A stretch of 64,000 bases of DNA from DATLGB01 sp963740765. GTDB lineage: Bacteria > Actinomycetota > Thermoleophilia > Solirubrobacterales > Solirubrobacteraceae. Positions 1-9,553 of the stretch are shown here, one piece after another; position 1 is the first letter of the stretch, and every line of letters begins with the position of its first letter. Where the stretch lies: positions 186,001 to 250,000 of the forward strand of contig CAVUFN010000015.1 of the NCBI GenBank assembly GCA_963740765.1, read 5' to 3'. The notes beneath the pieces are model-generated. The model saw only the letters and a program-made list of their open reading frames with translations, made no database searches and was not told the DNA's origin. The position numbers and the translations under genes were made by a program.

Positions 1-1
1 G

Positions 2-304
2 GACCGCTTCCTCGAGCACTCGCGCATCTACGCGTTCCAGCGCGGGGACGAGTGGTCGGCCTGGATCGGCTCCGCCGACCTGATGCCGCGCAACCTCGAC
101 ACGCGCGTCGAGCTCGTCGCGCCGATCACGGACCGCAGCCTGCGCGACGACGTCCTCGACACGCTCGAGCGCTGCCTGGCCGACAACACTCACGCCTGGG
201 ACCTGCGCGCCGACGGGACGTGGGAACGCCGCGAGGCGCCGGCCGGCGAGCGCCGCTCGGTCCAGCGCGAGCTGATGGCAGGGCACAGCGAACACGCAAC
301 CTGA
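2..304 (+). CDS. ppk1: Polyphosphate kinase 1, C-terminal fragment (5' end outside window)
   Basis: This is the last 100 codons of a gene that begins before the window. The reading starts DRFLEHSRIYAFQRGDE and continues with IGSADLMPRNLDTRVE, which matches the C-terminal catalytic domain of polyphosphate kinase 1. In that family an F(L)EHSRI block is followed by a (Y)IGSADWMPRNLDRRVE block. The enzyme makes inorganic polyphosphate from ATP. The stop codon is 18 nt before the next start. The location fits the phosphate-acquisition genes that follow (pst, phoU, phoA, CHAD protein). The catalytic histidines lie upstream and cannot be checked here. Confidence 0.9.
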   Translation, partial: DRFLEHSRIYAFQRGDEWSAWIGSADLMPRNLDTRVELVAPITDRSLRDDVLDTLERCLADNTHAWDLRADGTWERREAPAGERRSVQRELMAGHSEHAT

Positions 305-306
305 TC

Positions 307-312
307 TAGGTT
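307..312 (+). promoter_or_regulatory. Probable -10 element of a leaderless transcript
   Basis: TAGGTT fits TANNNT and ends 10 nt before the ATG at 323, with no purine-rich ribosome site between. This spacing recurs at many genes in the window and predicts a transcript starting at or next to the start codon. It would separate transcription of the phosphatase gene from ppk1. Confidence 0.4.
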
Positions 313-322
313 TAACGCCGCC

Positions 323-1765
323 ATGCTCGAGGCGGTGGATTGGTCCCGAACTGAGTTGGGTGACCGGGCCACGTGGTCGCCGGCGCTGCGGGGTGCCGTG
401 GACCTCGTGGCGCAGACGCTGTTCCCCGCCACGCTGCTGTGGGGACCGGACTACACGCTCGTCTACAACGAGGCGTTCATCCCGATCGTGGCCGGCAAGC
501 ACCCCGCCTCGCTCGGTGCCACGGCGCACGAGGCCTTCCCGGAGGCGTGGGACTTCATCGAGCCGCTGCTCGACAAGGCCATGTCCGGGCGCGGCGCGAC
601 GTGGATCGAGGACGCCCCCGTGCCACTCGTGCGCGACGGACGGCTCCACGAGGCCTACTTCACCTTCTCCTACTCCGCGGTCAGCGGCGCCGACGGCGTC
701 ATCGAGGGGGTCATCGCGATCGTGTCGGAGACCACGCCGGTCGTGCTCGAGCGCCGCCGCCAGAGGGTGCTCAGCCGGCTGCGCGAGGCGCTCGTGTCCA
801 CCGTGCAGACCGACGAGGTGCTCGAGTGCACGCTGCCCGTCCTGCGCGAGAACGTCGACGACGTCGCAGAGGTCACCCTCACGTCCGGGCCCGCCGACGG
901 CATGCTGGTGTCCCTGGGGCGCGGCCGGCCGCGACTGGTGATCCGCGCGGCCGAGCTGGTCGCCGCCGACGCCGGCTACCGCGCGTTCCTGGACGCGATC
1001 GGCCTGTCGCTCGCGCAGGCACTCGACCGGATCGCCACGGGGGAGGCCGAGCAGCGCATCGCGGCGCTGGAGCTGAGCATGTCGGAGACCCTGCAGCGCA
1101 GCCTGCTGCCGACGCCGGTGCAGACCGACCAGTGCGAGGTCGCCGTCCGCTACGTCCCCGCCGCCGAGCAGGCGCAGATCGGGGGCGACTGGTACGACGC
1201 CTTCCTCGACGCCGACGGCCGCCTCACCGTCGTCATCGGGGACGTCACCGGCCACGACCGGACGGCGGCGGCGGCGATGGCGCAGGTGCGCAACCTGCTG
1301 CGGGGCGTGGCCTGGACGCGCGCGGCCTCCCCCGGCGGGGTGCTCGTGGGCCTCGATCGCGCCATGAACGGCCTCGGGGTCGAGCTGCTCGCGAGCGCGG
1401 TCGTGGCCCGCATCGACCCCGACAACCGCCTGCACTGGTCGAATGCCGGGCACCCGCCGCCGCTGCTGATGGAAGCCGACGGGTCGGTCCGCTTCCTCGC
1501 CACCGAGCCGGACGCGCTGCTGGGCATGGAGCTCGGCGAGCGCAACGACCACACGCTGATGCTGGAGCCGGGGGCTGTCCTGCTCCTGTACACGGACGGC
1601 CTGGTCGAGCGGGCGGGCACCGTGATCGACGACGGGCTGGCGTGGCTCGCCGGGCTGGTCGAGGGCCGGCACGCCATGGACCTGGACGCGCTGTGCGACC
1701 ACGTCCTCGCCGGGGTCGGCCACGTGAGCGACGACGTGGCCCTCTTGGCTGTCCGCCTGCGCTGA
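323..1765 (+). CDS. PP2C/SpoIIE-type serine phosphatase with N-terminal PAS-like domain
   Basis: The protein has 480 residues. The first ~145 residues resemble a PAS sensor (hydrophobic LLWGPDYTLVYNEAF, then HEAYFTFSYSAV). A helical linker follows, then a SpoIIE/PP2C domain from about residue 255 to the end. Metal-binding and core motifs are visible: GGDWYD near residue 287, GDVTGHD near 305, SNAGHPPPLL near 373, LLYTDGLVER near 421 and DDVALLAVRL at the C-terminus. Such proteins dephosphorylate anti-anti-sigma factors in partner-switching pathways and respond to signals through the sensor domain. No STAS or anti-sigma kinase gene is adjacent, so its partner is elsewhere. The ATG at 323 follows a -10-like TAGGTT. 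Confidence 0.85.
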   Translation: MLEAVDWSRTELGDRATWSPALRGAVDLVAQTLFPATLLWGPDYTLVYNEAFIPIVAGKHPASLGATAHEAFPEAWDFIEPLLDKAMSGRGATWIEDAPVPLVRDGRLHEAYFTFSYSAVSGADGVIEGVIAIVSETTPVVLERRRQRVLSRLREALVSTVQTDEVLECTLPVLRENVDDVAEVTLTSGPADGMLVSLGRGRPRLVIRAAELVAADAGYRAFLDAIGLSLAQALDRIATGEAEQRIAALELSMSETLQRSLLPTPVQTDQCEVAVRYVPAAEQAQIGGDWYDAFLDADGRLTVVIGDVTGHDRTAAAAMAQVRNLLRGVAWTRAASPGGVLVGLDRAMNGLGVELLASAVVARIDPDNRLHWSNAGHPPPLLMEADGSVRFLATEPDALLGMELGERNDHTLMLEPGAVLLLYTDGLVERAGTVIDDGLAWLAGLVEGRHAMDLDALCDHVLAGVGHVSDDVALLAVRLR

Positions 1766-1785
1766 ACGGGTCCTTGCGCGGGAAA

Positions 1786-1803
1786 GGGGCGCATCGTCGC
1801 CCC
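1786..1803 (+). terminator. Hairpin between phosphatase and peptidase genes
   Basis: GGGGCG (1786-1791) and CGCCCC (1798-1803) form a perfect 6-bp stem with a 6-nt loop just after the phosphatase stop. There is no T-run, so it is only a weak intrinsic-terminator candidate. Confidence 0.35.
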
Positions 1804-1819
1804 TCGAAAGGATCAGCCG

Positions 1820-2671
1820 ATGCGCCGCGTTGCGTCCCTCGCCATCCTCCTTTCGCTGCTCGTACCCGCCTCCGCAGGTGCGCGGGTGTCCGGCGTCGTG
1901 GCGGCGCTGCAGGTGGCGCTGCGGGCGACGGGCGACTACAGCGGGTCGGTCGACGGCGTCAAGGGGCCGGGGACGGCGGGGGCGGTGCAGCGCTTCCAGC
2001 GCCGCCACGGGCTCGTGGCGGACGGCATCGCCGGGCCGGCGACGCGGCGCGCCCTCGGCCGCCGGGGCCGCCCGGCGTGGGGCAGGCGCACGATGTCCTA
2101 CGGGAGCCGCGGCTGGGACGTCGCGCGACTGCAGTTCGAGCTGGCCCGCCACGGCTTCCCGAACGGGCCCGTGGACGGTGGCTTCGGCCCGCGCGCGGCC
2201 AACGCGCTCCGGCGCTTCCAGGCGTTCGCCGGGCTCTCGGCCGACGGCGTCGCCGGGCCGGGCACCCGGGCCGCGCTGGCGAAGGCGCCGCCGCGGTCCC
2301 CGCTGCAGTTCTACCGGCCGCTCGGCGTCGGCGTGGGGGACCGCTTCGGCCCGCGCGGCAACGGCTTCCACCCGGGCCTGGACTTCCCCGCCGCGTCCGG
2401 CACCCCGGTCGGCGCCGCCGGGCGCGGCTGCGTGAGCTACGTGGGCTACGACCCGGGCGGCTACGGGAACCTCGTGATCATCACCCACCGGCTCGGCGTG
2501 GTGACGATGTACGCCCACCTGTCGTCGTTCAGCGTCAGCCGCGGGCAGTGCGTGACCGGCCACGACCGCATCGGGCGAGTCGGTTCGACCGGCTATTCGA
2601 CCGGCCCGCACCTGCACTTCGAGATCCGCGTGCGCGGCGCCGCGGTCAACCCGCTTCCGGCGTTCTTGTGA
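1820..2671 (+). CDS. Secreted M23 peptidoglycan endopeptidase with two peptidoglycan-binding domains
   Basis: The protein has 283 residues. It has a signal peptide (MRRVASLAILLSLLVPASAGA) and two PG_binding_1 repeats, near residues 27-78 (FQRRHGLVADGIAGPATRRAL) and 93-150 (FQAFAGLSADGVAGPGTRAAL). The C-terminal LytM/M23 domain starts near residue 172. Zinc ligands are visible in HPGLDF (about residue 183) and HLHFEIR (about 263), with YAHLSS between. The family cleaves peptide cross-links in the cell wall, and the two binding repeats should tether it to the wall. The ATG is preceded by the purine-rich AAAGGATCAG. Confidence 0.92.
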   Translation: MRRVASLAILLSLLVPASAGARVSGVVAALQVALRATGDYSGSVDGVKGPGTAGAVQRFQRRHGLVADGIAGPATRRALGRRGRPAWGRRTMSYGSRGWDVARLQFELARHGFPNGPVDGGFGPRAANALRRFQAFAGLSADGVAGPGTRAALAKAPPRSPLQFYRPLGVGVGDRFGPRGNGFHPGLDFPAASGTPVGAAGRGCVSYVGYDPGGYGNLVIITHRLGVVTMYAHLSSFSVSRGQCVTGHDRIGRVGSTGYSTGPHLHFEIRVRGAAVNPLPAFL

Positions 2672-2681
2672 AAAAGTCTTT

Positions 2682-2709
2682 CGTCCGGCCGGCCTTCGGC
2701 CTCTGGACG
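2682..2709 (+). terminator. Hairpin upstream of benE-like gene
   Basis: CGTCC (2682-2686) pairs with GGACG (2705-2709), with GGCC blocks that can also pair inside. It lies directly after the M23 gene and just before the TTG start of the transporter. No strong T-run follows, so either termination or mRNA structure is possible. Confidence 0.35.
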
Positions 2710-2717
2710 ATGTCACA

Positions 2718-3962
2718 TTGAAACGCCCGATCATCGCCGGCATCGTCGCGGCCGCGGTCGGCTTCGCCAGCTCCTTCACGGTCGTGCTGGCCGGGTTGCG
2801 CGGGGTGGGGGCGACGCCCGCGCAGGCGGCGTCGGGGCTGCTGGCGCTGTGCATCGTGATGGCGCCGCTGTGCGTCGTCCTCAGCCGCCGGACGCGGATG
2901 CCGATCAGCATCGCCTGGTCGACGCCGGGTGCGGCGCTGCTGGCCGCCACGGGACCGGTGGACGGTGGCTTCGCCGCCGCCGTGGGGGCATTTCTGGTCT
3001 GCGGCGTCCTGCTCGCGCTGGCGGGGACGTGGGGGCTGTTGGGGCGGCTGATCGCTCGCATCCCCGTCCCGCTGGCCAGCGCCATGCTCGCAGGGGTGGT
3101 CCTGCAGCTGTGCCTGGCGCCCGTGCGCGCGGCAGTGGACCTGCCTTCTCTCGCGGCGCCCGTGATCGTGACCTGGGTGGTGCTGAGCCGGTTCGCGAAG
3201 CTGTGGGCGGTGCCGGCCGCGCTCGTCGTCGCGATCGTGGCAGTGCTGGTCGACCGGCCGATCCATCTCGACGGGGAGCTGTGGCCGCATCCGGTCTTCG
3301 TCGCGCCGGTCTTCACCGCGGGCGCGCTGATCTCCATCGGGCTGCCGCTGTTCATCGTCACCATGGCCTCGCAGAACATCCCGGGGATGGGCGTGCTGGC
3401 GAGCTTCGGCTTCCGGCCGCGGCTGCGGCCGCTGCTCGTCGGCACCGGTGTGGGCAGCGTGATCGGTGCGCCGTTCGGCGGCCACGCGGTCAACCTCGCG
3501 GCCATCACCGCGGCGCTGAACGCCGGCCCGGATGCGCATCCGGACGCGGCCGAGCGCTGGCGGGCGTCGGTCGCGATGGGGGGCGCCTACGTCGTGCTGG
3601 CTGCGGGCGCGAGCCTCGCCACCGCCTTCGTGGCCGCCGCGCCCGCGCTGCTGATCGAGGCCGTCGCCGGGCTTGCGCTGCTCGGCACGCTGGGCGCGGC
3701 CCTGGCCGGAGCGGTCAGCGACGAGCGGTACCGCGAGGCGGCCACGATCACGCTCGTGGTCGGCGCGTCGGGCATCACCGCGCTGGGCATCGGCGCAGCG
3801 TTCTGGGGGCTGCTCGCCGGCCTAGCCCTTGTCGGGCTGCAGTCCGTCGCCGCCCCGTCCCGCCCCGTCGGCGAACCGCCCGGCCCCCTCGATGCCGGCG
3901 GCGAGAACGGTGCTCCCGATCCGGTCCTCGAGCACGAGGCCCTCGCTGAGCGGCAGCCCTGA
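2718..3962 (+). CDS. BenE-family (benzoate/H+ symporter-like) membrane transporter
   Basis: The protein has 414 residues and about 11-12 hydrophobic segments. The N-terminal region (GFASSFTVVLAGLRGVGATP, then PISIAWSTPGAALLA) and the later NIPGMGVLASFG and GAPFGGHAVNLAAI blocks match the BenE family of aromatic-acid/proton symporters. Substrate is not predictable from sequence. Translation appears to start at TTG 2718; the nearby ATG at 2710 runs into TGA after three codons. The last ~45 codons, after the final membrane segment, are Pro/Gly/Glu-rich and antisense to the 3' end of the enoyl-CoA hydratase gene, giving a 141-nt convergent overlap. That tail is probably unconstrained read-through. 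Confidence 0.8.
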   Translation: MKRPIIAGIVAAAVGFASSFTVVLAGLRGVGATPAQAASGLLALCIVMAPLCVVLSRRTRMPISIAWSTPGAALLAATGPVDGGFAAAVGAFLVCGVLLALAGTWGLLGRLIARIPVPLASAMLAGVVLQLCLAPVRAAVDLPSLAAPVIVTWVVLSRFAKLWAVPAALVVAIVAVLVDRPIHLDGELWPHPVFVAPVFTAGALISIGLPLFIVTMASQNIPGMGVLASFGFRPRLRPLLVGTGVGSVIGAPFGGHAVNLAAITAALNAGPDAHPDAAERWRASVAMGGAYVVLAAGASLATAFVAAAPALLIEAVAGLALLGTLGAALAGAVSDERYREAATITLVVGASGITALGIGAAFWGLLAGLALVGLQSVAAPSRPVGEPPGPLDAGGENGAPDPVLEHEALAERQP

Positions 3963-4586
3963 GCCCTCCAGCACCGCGCGCCGGTCGGACAGCATCGTCT
4001 CCTGCGGGAACGCCGCGAGGGTCTCGGCGAGCGCGAGCGCGCGCTCGACCTCCGTCCCAGGCGCGGCGACCTCGGTGACCAGGCCCATCGCCAGCGCCTC
4101 CTCGGCGCCGACCATGCGCCCCGAGAGGATCAGGTCGAGCGCGCGGCCCATCCCGATGATCCGTGGCAGCCGCTGCGTCCCGCCGTCGATCAGCGGCACG
4201 CCCCAGCGCCGCTCGGCGCAGCCGAACACCGCCGTCTCGCTCGCGATCCGCAGGTCGCACCACAGCGCCAGCTCGAAGCCGCCGGCCACCGCGTAGCCGG
4301 ACACGGCGGCGATCGTCGGCTTCGGGGACTGCAGCCGCGTGAAGCCCAGCGGACCGCCGCGGGCCTTCGGCTCGAGCGTCGTGATCGCCTTCAGGTCGGC
4401 ACCGGCGCAGAACGCCTGCTCGTCGCCGGTGAGGACGAGGACGCGCGCCCCCTCGTCGTCGCTGAAGGCGTGGAAGCGCTCGAGCAGGACGGCGGAGGTC
4501 GGGCCGTCGATCGCGTTGCGTCGCTCGGGGCGCGTGATTCGGAGGACCGCGGCGGCCCCGACCCGCTCGTAGGCGACATTGGGCAC
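3822..4586 (-). CDS. Enoyl-CoA hydratase/isomerase (crotonase family)
   Basis: The protein has 254 residues with the crotonase fold. The oxyanion-hole block FCAGADLKAI lies at about residues 59-68. The second block is SGYAVAGGFELALWCDLRIA. The two glutamates used for hydration of the enoyl-CoA double bond are present at about residues 105 (GGFEL) and 125 (CAERRW), spaced 20 apart as in mitochondrial ECH. It probably takes part in beta-oxidation or a related CoA pathway. It is divergent from the PHP-glycosyltransferase gene (64 nt between starts) and convergent with the transporter, which it overlaps by 141 nt. Confidence 0.9.
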   Translation of the reverse strand: MPNVAYERVGAAAVLRITRPERRNAIDGPTSAVLLERFHAFSDDEGARVLVLTGDEQAFCAGADLKAITTLEPKARGGPLGFTRLQSPKPTIAAVSGYAVAGGFELALWCDLRIASETAVFGCAERRWGVPLIDGGTQRLPRIIGMGRALDLILSGRMVGAEEALAMGLVTEVAAPGTEVERALALAETLAAFPQETMLSDRRAVLEGSGLPLSEGLVLEDRIGSTVLAAGIEGAGRFADGAGRGGDGLQPDKG

Positions 4587-4650
4587 GGTCGAGAACCTAC
4601 TTCACCGAACGGTCACGCGATGTCGCTCGGTGCAGGGGAATCTGTCGGTG

Positions 4651-6867
4651 ATGAATACGAACGAGAACACGACGACCACCCGGGTCGATCTGCATTGCCA
4701 CTCCACCGCCAGCGCGGTCGCCAAGCTCGGCGTCTCCCGCGCACTGGGCCTGCCCGAGTGCGCCACCCCGCCCGAGGAGGTCTACGAGCTGGCCAAGCGT
4801 CGCGGCATGGACTTCGTGACGATCACCGACCACGACGTCATCGACGGTGCGGCGGAGCTCGCCGAGCGCTACGACGACGCCTTCGTCTCCGTCGAGCTGA
4901 CCGCCCGCTTCGCGCGCTCCCCGCAGGCGGTCCACGTCCTCTGCTGGGGGATCACCCCCGCCGACCACGACGAGCTGCAGCGCCTCGCCGGCGACGTCGA
5001 GGATGTGGCCGGCTACCTCGCCGAGCACAAGATCGCCACCGCGCTCGCGCACCCCTTCTTCAACGTCGGAGCGCCGCTGCAGGCCGCGCACCGGCGCCGC
5101 CTGGCGGAGCTGTTCGGCGCCTGGGAGGTCCGCAACGGTGCCCGCGCTCCCGAGCTCAACGCGCCGGCGGCGCTCTACATCGACACCCGCGGCGGGACGG
5201 GCACGGGCGGCAGCGACGACCACGCCGGGGTGGACATCGGGAGAACCTGGACTCAAGCGCCGCCGGCGGCCGACTGGCGCGGCTTCCTGGAGCACATCCG
5301 GGCGGGCCGTGTCACGGCCGGCGGCGACGAGGGCTCGGCGTCCAAGTGGGCGCACGCCGCGCTGGCGATCGCGATCCGGACGCTCGGCCGCGCGGCCACC
5401 GCCGACGCGCCGGACGTGGCCGCGGTGCTGGCGATGGCCCAGCAGGTTGCGGCCACGGACGACGTGCTCGGGCGCGGCCTGACGCCGGATGACGCCCGCG
5501 CGCTCGTGACCGCCTGGTTGGACGCGGTCGGCGTCGACGAGGACCCGATCGCGCTGCTGCAGCGCGACGGCCACGCCGGCCTGGCCCACCGCGCCCGCCG
5601 TGTGCACGAGCGGGCCCTGCGGGAGGCCGCGGAGGCCCCGATCGACGGCACCTTGCCGGTGCGCGTCTTCAAGGCCTGCCTGCCCGCGGTCCCCTACGTC
5701 CCCGCCGCCGCCTTCCAGGGCCGCGAGATCGGCCGCCTGGCCGCCCGCCGCGAGGGCGAGCGGCCGCGGGTCGCGATCGTCGCCGACGGCATCGGCGCCA
5801 CCCACGGCGTCGCCCGCACGCTGGAGCAGATCCGCAGCCGCGGCGTTCCGGGCTTCGACGTCGAGCTGATCGGCACGGACGCCGACGTCGACCGCCGCCT
5901 GGCCTCCGTCGCCGAGGTCGACCTCGGCGGGGTCTCGGTCGGCGTGCCGAGCCTGCCCGCGGTGGTCGAGGCGCTCGCGGAGCGCCGCTACGACCTCATC
6001 CACGTCACCGCGCCCGGGCCCGCCGGCATCGCCGCGGCGGTCGTCTCCCAGGTCACCGGCCTCCCGCTCGTCGGCAGCTACCACACCGAGCTGGCCGCCT
6101 ACGCGGGCCTGCGCACGGGCGACCAGCGGGCGACCGTCGCGATGACGACGGCGGTCCTCTCCGCCTTCTACGGCCGCTGCGCGCGCGTCCTGTCGCCGTC
6201 CGCGCCGGCGGACGTGATGCTCGCCAACCTCGGCATCCCGGCGGCGGCGCTCCGGCGCTGGGACCGCGGCGTCGACCTCGACGCCTTCCCGCCCGGTGCC
6301 GAGCGCCAGCGCGGCCGCCACGACCGCGTCGACGTCCTCTACGCCGGCCGGCTCGCCGCCGAGAAGGGAACGGAGCTGCTCGCCGACGCCTTCCTGCGCG
6401 CCCGCGAGCAGGACCCCCGCCTCCACCTCGTCCTCGCGGGCGGCGGCGCCGAGGAGGCGCGCCTGCGCGCCCGCCTCGGCGAGCACGCGACCTTCCTCGG
6501 CTGGCTCGACGAGCCGCGCCTAGCGGCCGCCTACGCCGACGCCGACCTGTTCTGCTTCTGCTCCGAGACCGACACCTTCGGCCAGGTCATCCTCGAGGCC
6601 CAGGCGTCCGGCCTGCCCGTCGTCGTCGTCGACGCGGGCGGCCCCGCGGAGCTCGTCCAGGACGGCCGCACCGGCGTCAAGTGCCCGCCGGACCCGCAGG
6701 TGATCGCCAACGCCCTCGTCGGCCTCGCCCGCTCCCGCCGCGCCCGCGACCGCCTGCGCCAGGGCGCCCTCGCCGCCGTCCGCACCCGCACCTGGGAGCG
6801 CTCCCTCACCCGCCTCGCCGAAGGCTGGTCCGACGTCCTCACCGAGTCCGCCCGCCGCGCCGCCTGA
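4651..6867 (+). CDS. PHP-domain phosphoesterase fused to a GT4 glycosyltransferase
   Basis: The protein has 738 residues when started at ATG 4651 (MNTNENTTTT); an upstream in-frame start at 4579 would overlap the divergent gene's first codons. Residues ~12-240 form a PHP domain with metal-ligand motifs DLHCHST, TITDHD, ALAHPFF and GSDDHAG. A helical linker leads to a GT-B glycosyltransferase (about 375-730) with VAIVADGIGATHGVARTL at its start, the nucleotide-sugar-binding YAGRLAAEKGTELL and the E-x7-E-like EAQASGLPVVVVDAGG. The glycosyltransferase half resembles GDP-mannose-dependent mannosyltransferases of the GT4 family. One chain could therefore both transfer sugar and hydrolyse a phosphoester. 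Acceptor and phosphoester substrate are unknown. Confidence 0.85.
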   Translation: MNTNENTTTTRVDLHCHSTASAVAKLGVSRALGLPECATPPEEVYELAKRRGMDFVTITDHDVIDGAAELAERYDDAFVSVELTARFARSPQAVHVLCWGITPADHDELQRLAGDVEDVAGYLAEHKIATALAHPFFNVGAPLQAAHRRRLAELFGAWEVRNGARAPELNAPAALYIDTRGGTGTGGSDDHAGVDIGRTWTQAPPAADWRGFLEHIRAGRVTAGGDEGSASKWAHAALAIAIRTLGRAATADAPDVAAVLAMAQQVAATDDVLGRGLTPDDARALVTAWLDAVGVDEDPIALLQRDGHAGLAHRARRVHERALREAAEAPIDGTLPVRVFKACLPAVPYVPAAAFQGREIGRLAARREGERPRVAIVADGIGATHGVARTLEQIRSRGVPGFDVELIGTDADVDRRLASVAEVDLGGVSVGVPSLPAVVEALAERRYDLIHVTAPGPAGIAAAVVSQVTGLPLVGSYHTELAAYAGLRTGDQRATVAMTTAVLSAFYGRCARVLSPSAPADVMLANLGIPAAALRRWDRGVDLDAFPPGAERQRGRHDRVDVLYAGRLAAEKGTELLADAFLRAREQDPRLHLVLAGGGAEEARLRARLGEHATFLGWLDEPRLAAAYADADLFCFCSETDTFGQVILEAQASGLPVVVVDAGGPAELVQDGRTGVKCPPDPQVIANALVGLARSRRARDRLRQGALAAVRTRTWERSLTRLAEGWSDVLTESARRAA

Positions 6868-6868
6868 C

Positions 6869-6976
6869 CAACCGCGCTCCGTAGGTTCCGGTCGCGCGCA
6901 ACGGCGCTCCGTAAGTACCGTTTTCCGGTACCGAAACGGCGCAGTTCGCCCCAACCGGTACTCAGAGAGCGCAGTT
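6869..6976. repeat. Intergenic palindromic repeat, copy 1
   Basis: This imperfect, nested palindrome lies between convergent genes. The central hairpin is perfect: GTACCG 6915-6920, loop TTTTC, CGGTAC 6926-6931. Outer blocks such as CGCTCCGTA(A/G)GT occur twice, and their complements lie to the right (ACCGGTACTC...GAGCGCAGTT). The left ~50 nt aligns almost position by position with a second copy at 44192. It may act as a bidirectional terminator. The remaining ~100 nt up to 7077 shows nothing further that I can name. Confidence 0.75.
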
Positions 6977-7077
6977 CATCGGCGCCCCGACCCACCCTCC
7001 CTCATTGCCAAAGCGCCCTGGCGGCGGCCAGAAGCGAGTGAGTCAGCGACTCAAATGAGTCAGCGAGAGAGGAGGAG

Positions 7078-7359
7078 CTACCAGCCGCCGCGAGTGCCCG
7101 CACGCGCTGCGCGGGCCTTCGTCGCGGCCTTGCGCGCATCCTTGCGCTTGTCCAGGCGCCAGAGGATCAGCGAGTTGACCAGGATGATCAGCGGGAAGCC
7201 GGCGATCAGCACGAAGCCGGCGATCGTGATGTCGAGGTCCGTCGTCTCGCCCCACCAGCCCTCGCCGTGGTCGTTCTCCGAGTCCGCAAGGGCCACGGAG
7301 GCGAAGACCATCAGCGTGGTCAGGTTCAGGAGGACGATCGTGCTGAGGCGCTTGAACAT
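7078..7359 (-). CDS. Small exported or membrane protein of unknown function
   Basis: The protein has 93 residues. A signal-peptide-like N-terminus (MFKRLSTIVLLNLTTLMVFASVALA) is followed by a short acidic segment (DSENDHGEGWWGETTDLD). One clear transmembrane helix follows (ITIAGFVLIAGFPLIILVNSLILW), then a strongly basic cytoplasmic tail (RLDKRKDARKAATKARAARAG). I do not recognise a family. Its start is only 21 nt from the divergent ABC-F start, with overlapping -10 elements between them, so the two genes are probably expressed from one bidirectional promoter. Confidence 0.75.
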   Translation of the reverse strand: MFKRLSTIVLLNLTTLMVFASVALADSENDHGEGWWGETTDLDITIAGFVLIAGFPLIILVNSLILWRLDKRKDARKAATKARAARAGTRGGW

Positions 7360-7367
7360 CGGCTGCG

Positions 7368-7375
7368 TAGCCTAT
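7368..7375. promoter_or_regulatory. Overlapping divergent -10 elements (bidirectional promoter)
   Basis: The only DNA between the two divergent start codons is 7360-7380. On the plus strand TAGCCT (7368-7373) ends 7 nt before GTG 7381. On the minus strand TAGGCT (7375-7370) ends 10 nt before the ATG at 7359. The two hexamers share most of the same bases. Confidence 0.45.
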
Positions 7376-7380
7376 CGGCT

Positions 7381-9144
<1,764 letters not shown>

Positions 9145-9183
9145 TAACAGCGACCCGGTGGCGGCCCGGCATGGTCAGGGTCC

Positions 9184-9540
9184 GTGTATGTCACCGGAGA
9201 ACTCGAGATCCGTCCCGATGAGCACCTCGTGCTCGCGCGCGGACGGGCGCTGAGCCTGAGCGTCCGCGAGCTCGACGTGCTGGCCGCACTGGCCGAGCGC
9301 GCCGGCCGCATCATCACCCGTGAAGCGCTCTACGCCGCGGCGTGGGGCGGGGAACTGCGCCACGACGACCGGTCGGTCGACGTCTACGTCCACAAGCTGC
9401 GCGCCAAGCTCGCCGAGGCGCTGCCGGGGTGGACGTTCATCCACACGCACTTCGGGTTCGGCTACCGCTTCGCTCCCGAGTTCACAGCTCTTTCACAGGG
9501 CGAGCACAACCCCGTAACAGGATCAGCCCTGTCCGCCTAG
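9184..9540 (+). CDS. Receiver-less OmpR/PhoB-type winged-helix DNA-binding protein
   Basis: The protein has 118 residues and is essentially just a Trans_reg_C DNA-binding domain: LSVRELDVLAALAERAGRII, then RSVDVYVHKLRAKL and the wing IHTHFGFGYRF. There is no receiver domain upstream; the reading frame starts at GTG 9184 with MYVTGELEIRP. It closely resembles the C-terminal half of the response regulator at 14268 (RSVDVFVRKLRSKL, IHTHFGVGYRF), so the two are likely paralogs recognising related sites. Its own 3' end carries the Pho box of pstS. It may bind Pho boxes constitutively or modulate the full-length regulator; this is inference. Confidence 0.8.
   Translation: MYVTGELEIRPDEHLVLARGRALSLSVRELDVLAALAERAGRIITREALYAAAWGGELRHDDRSVDVYVHKLRAKLAEALPGWTFIHTHFGFGYRFAPEFTALSQGEHNPVTGSALSA
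9480..9519 (+). promoter_or_regulatory. Pho box (four 11-bp units) upstream of pstS
   Basis: Units GTTCACA 9480, TTTCACA 9491, GAGCACA 9502 and CGTAACA 9513 start exactly 11 bp apart; the first two are the strongest. They resemble the actinobacterial PHO box of 11-bp direct repeats with a GTTCACC core. The block ends 34 bp before the pstS ATG and overlaps the 3' end of the preceding regulator gene. Confidence 0.7.
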
Positions 9541-9553
9541 GACGCTGCCTGCC

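Noticed and set aside
4597..6486. A 629-codon minus-strand frame opposite the PHP-glycosyltransferase
   Set aside because: Its composition is typical of an antisense frame and it has no motif. The plus strand encodes intact PHP and GT4 motifs.
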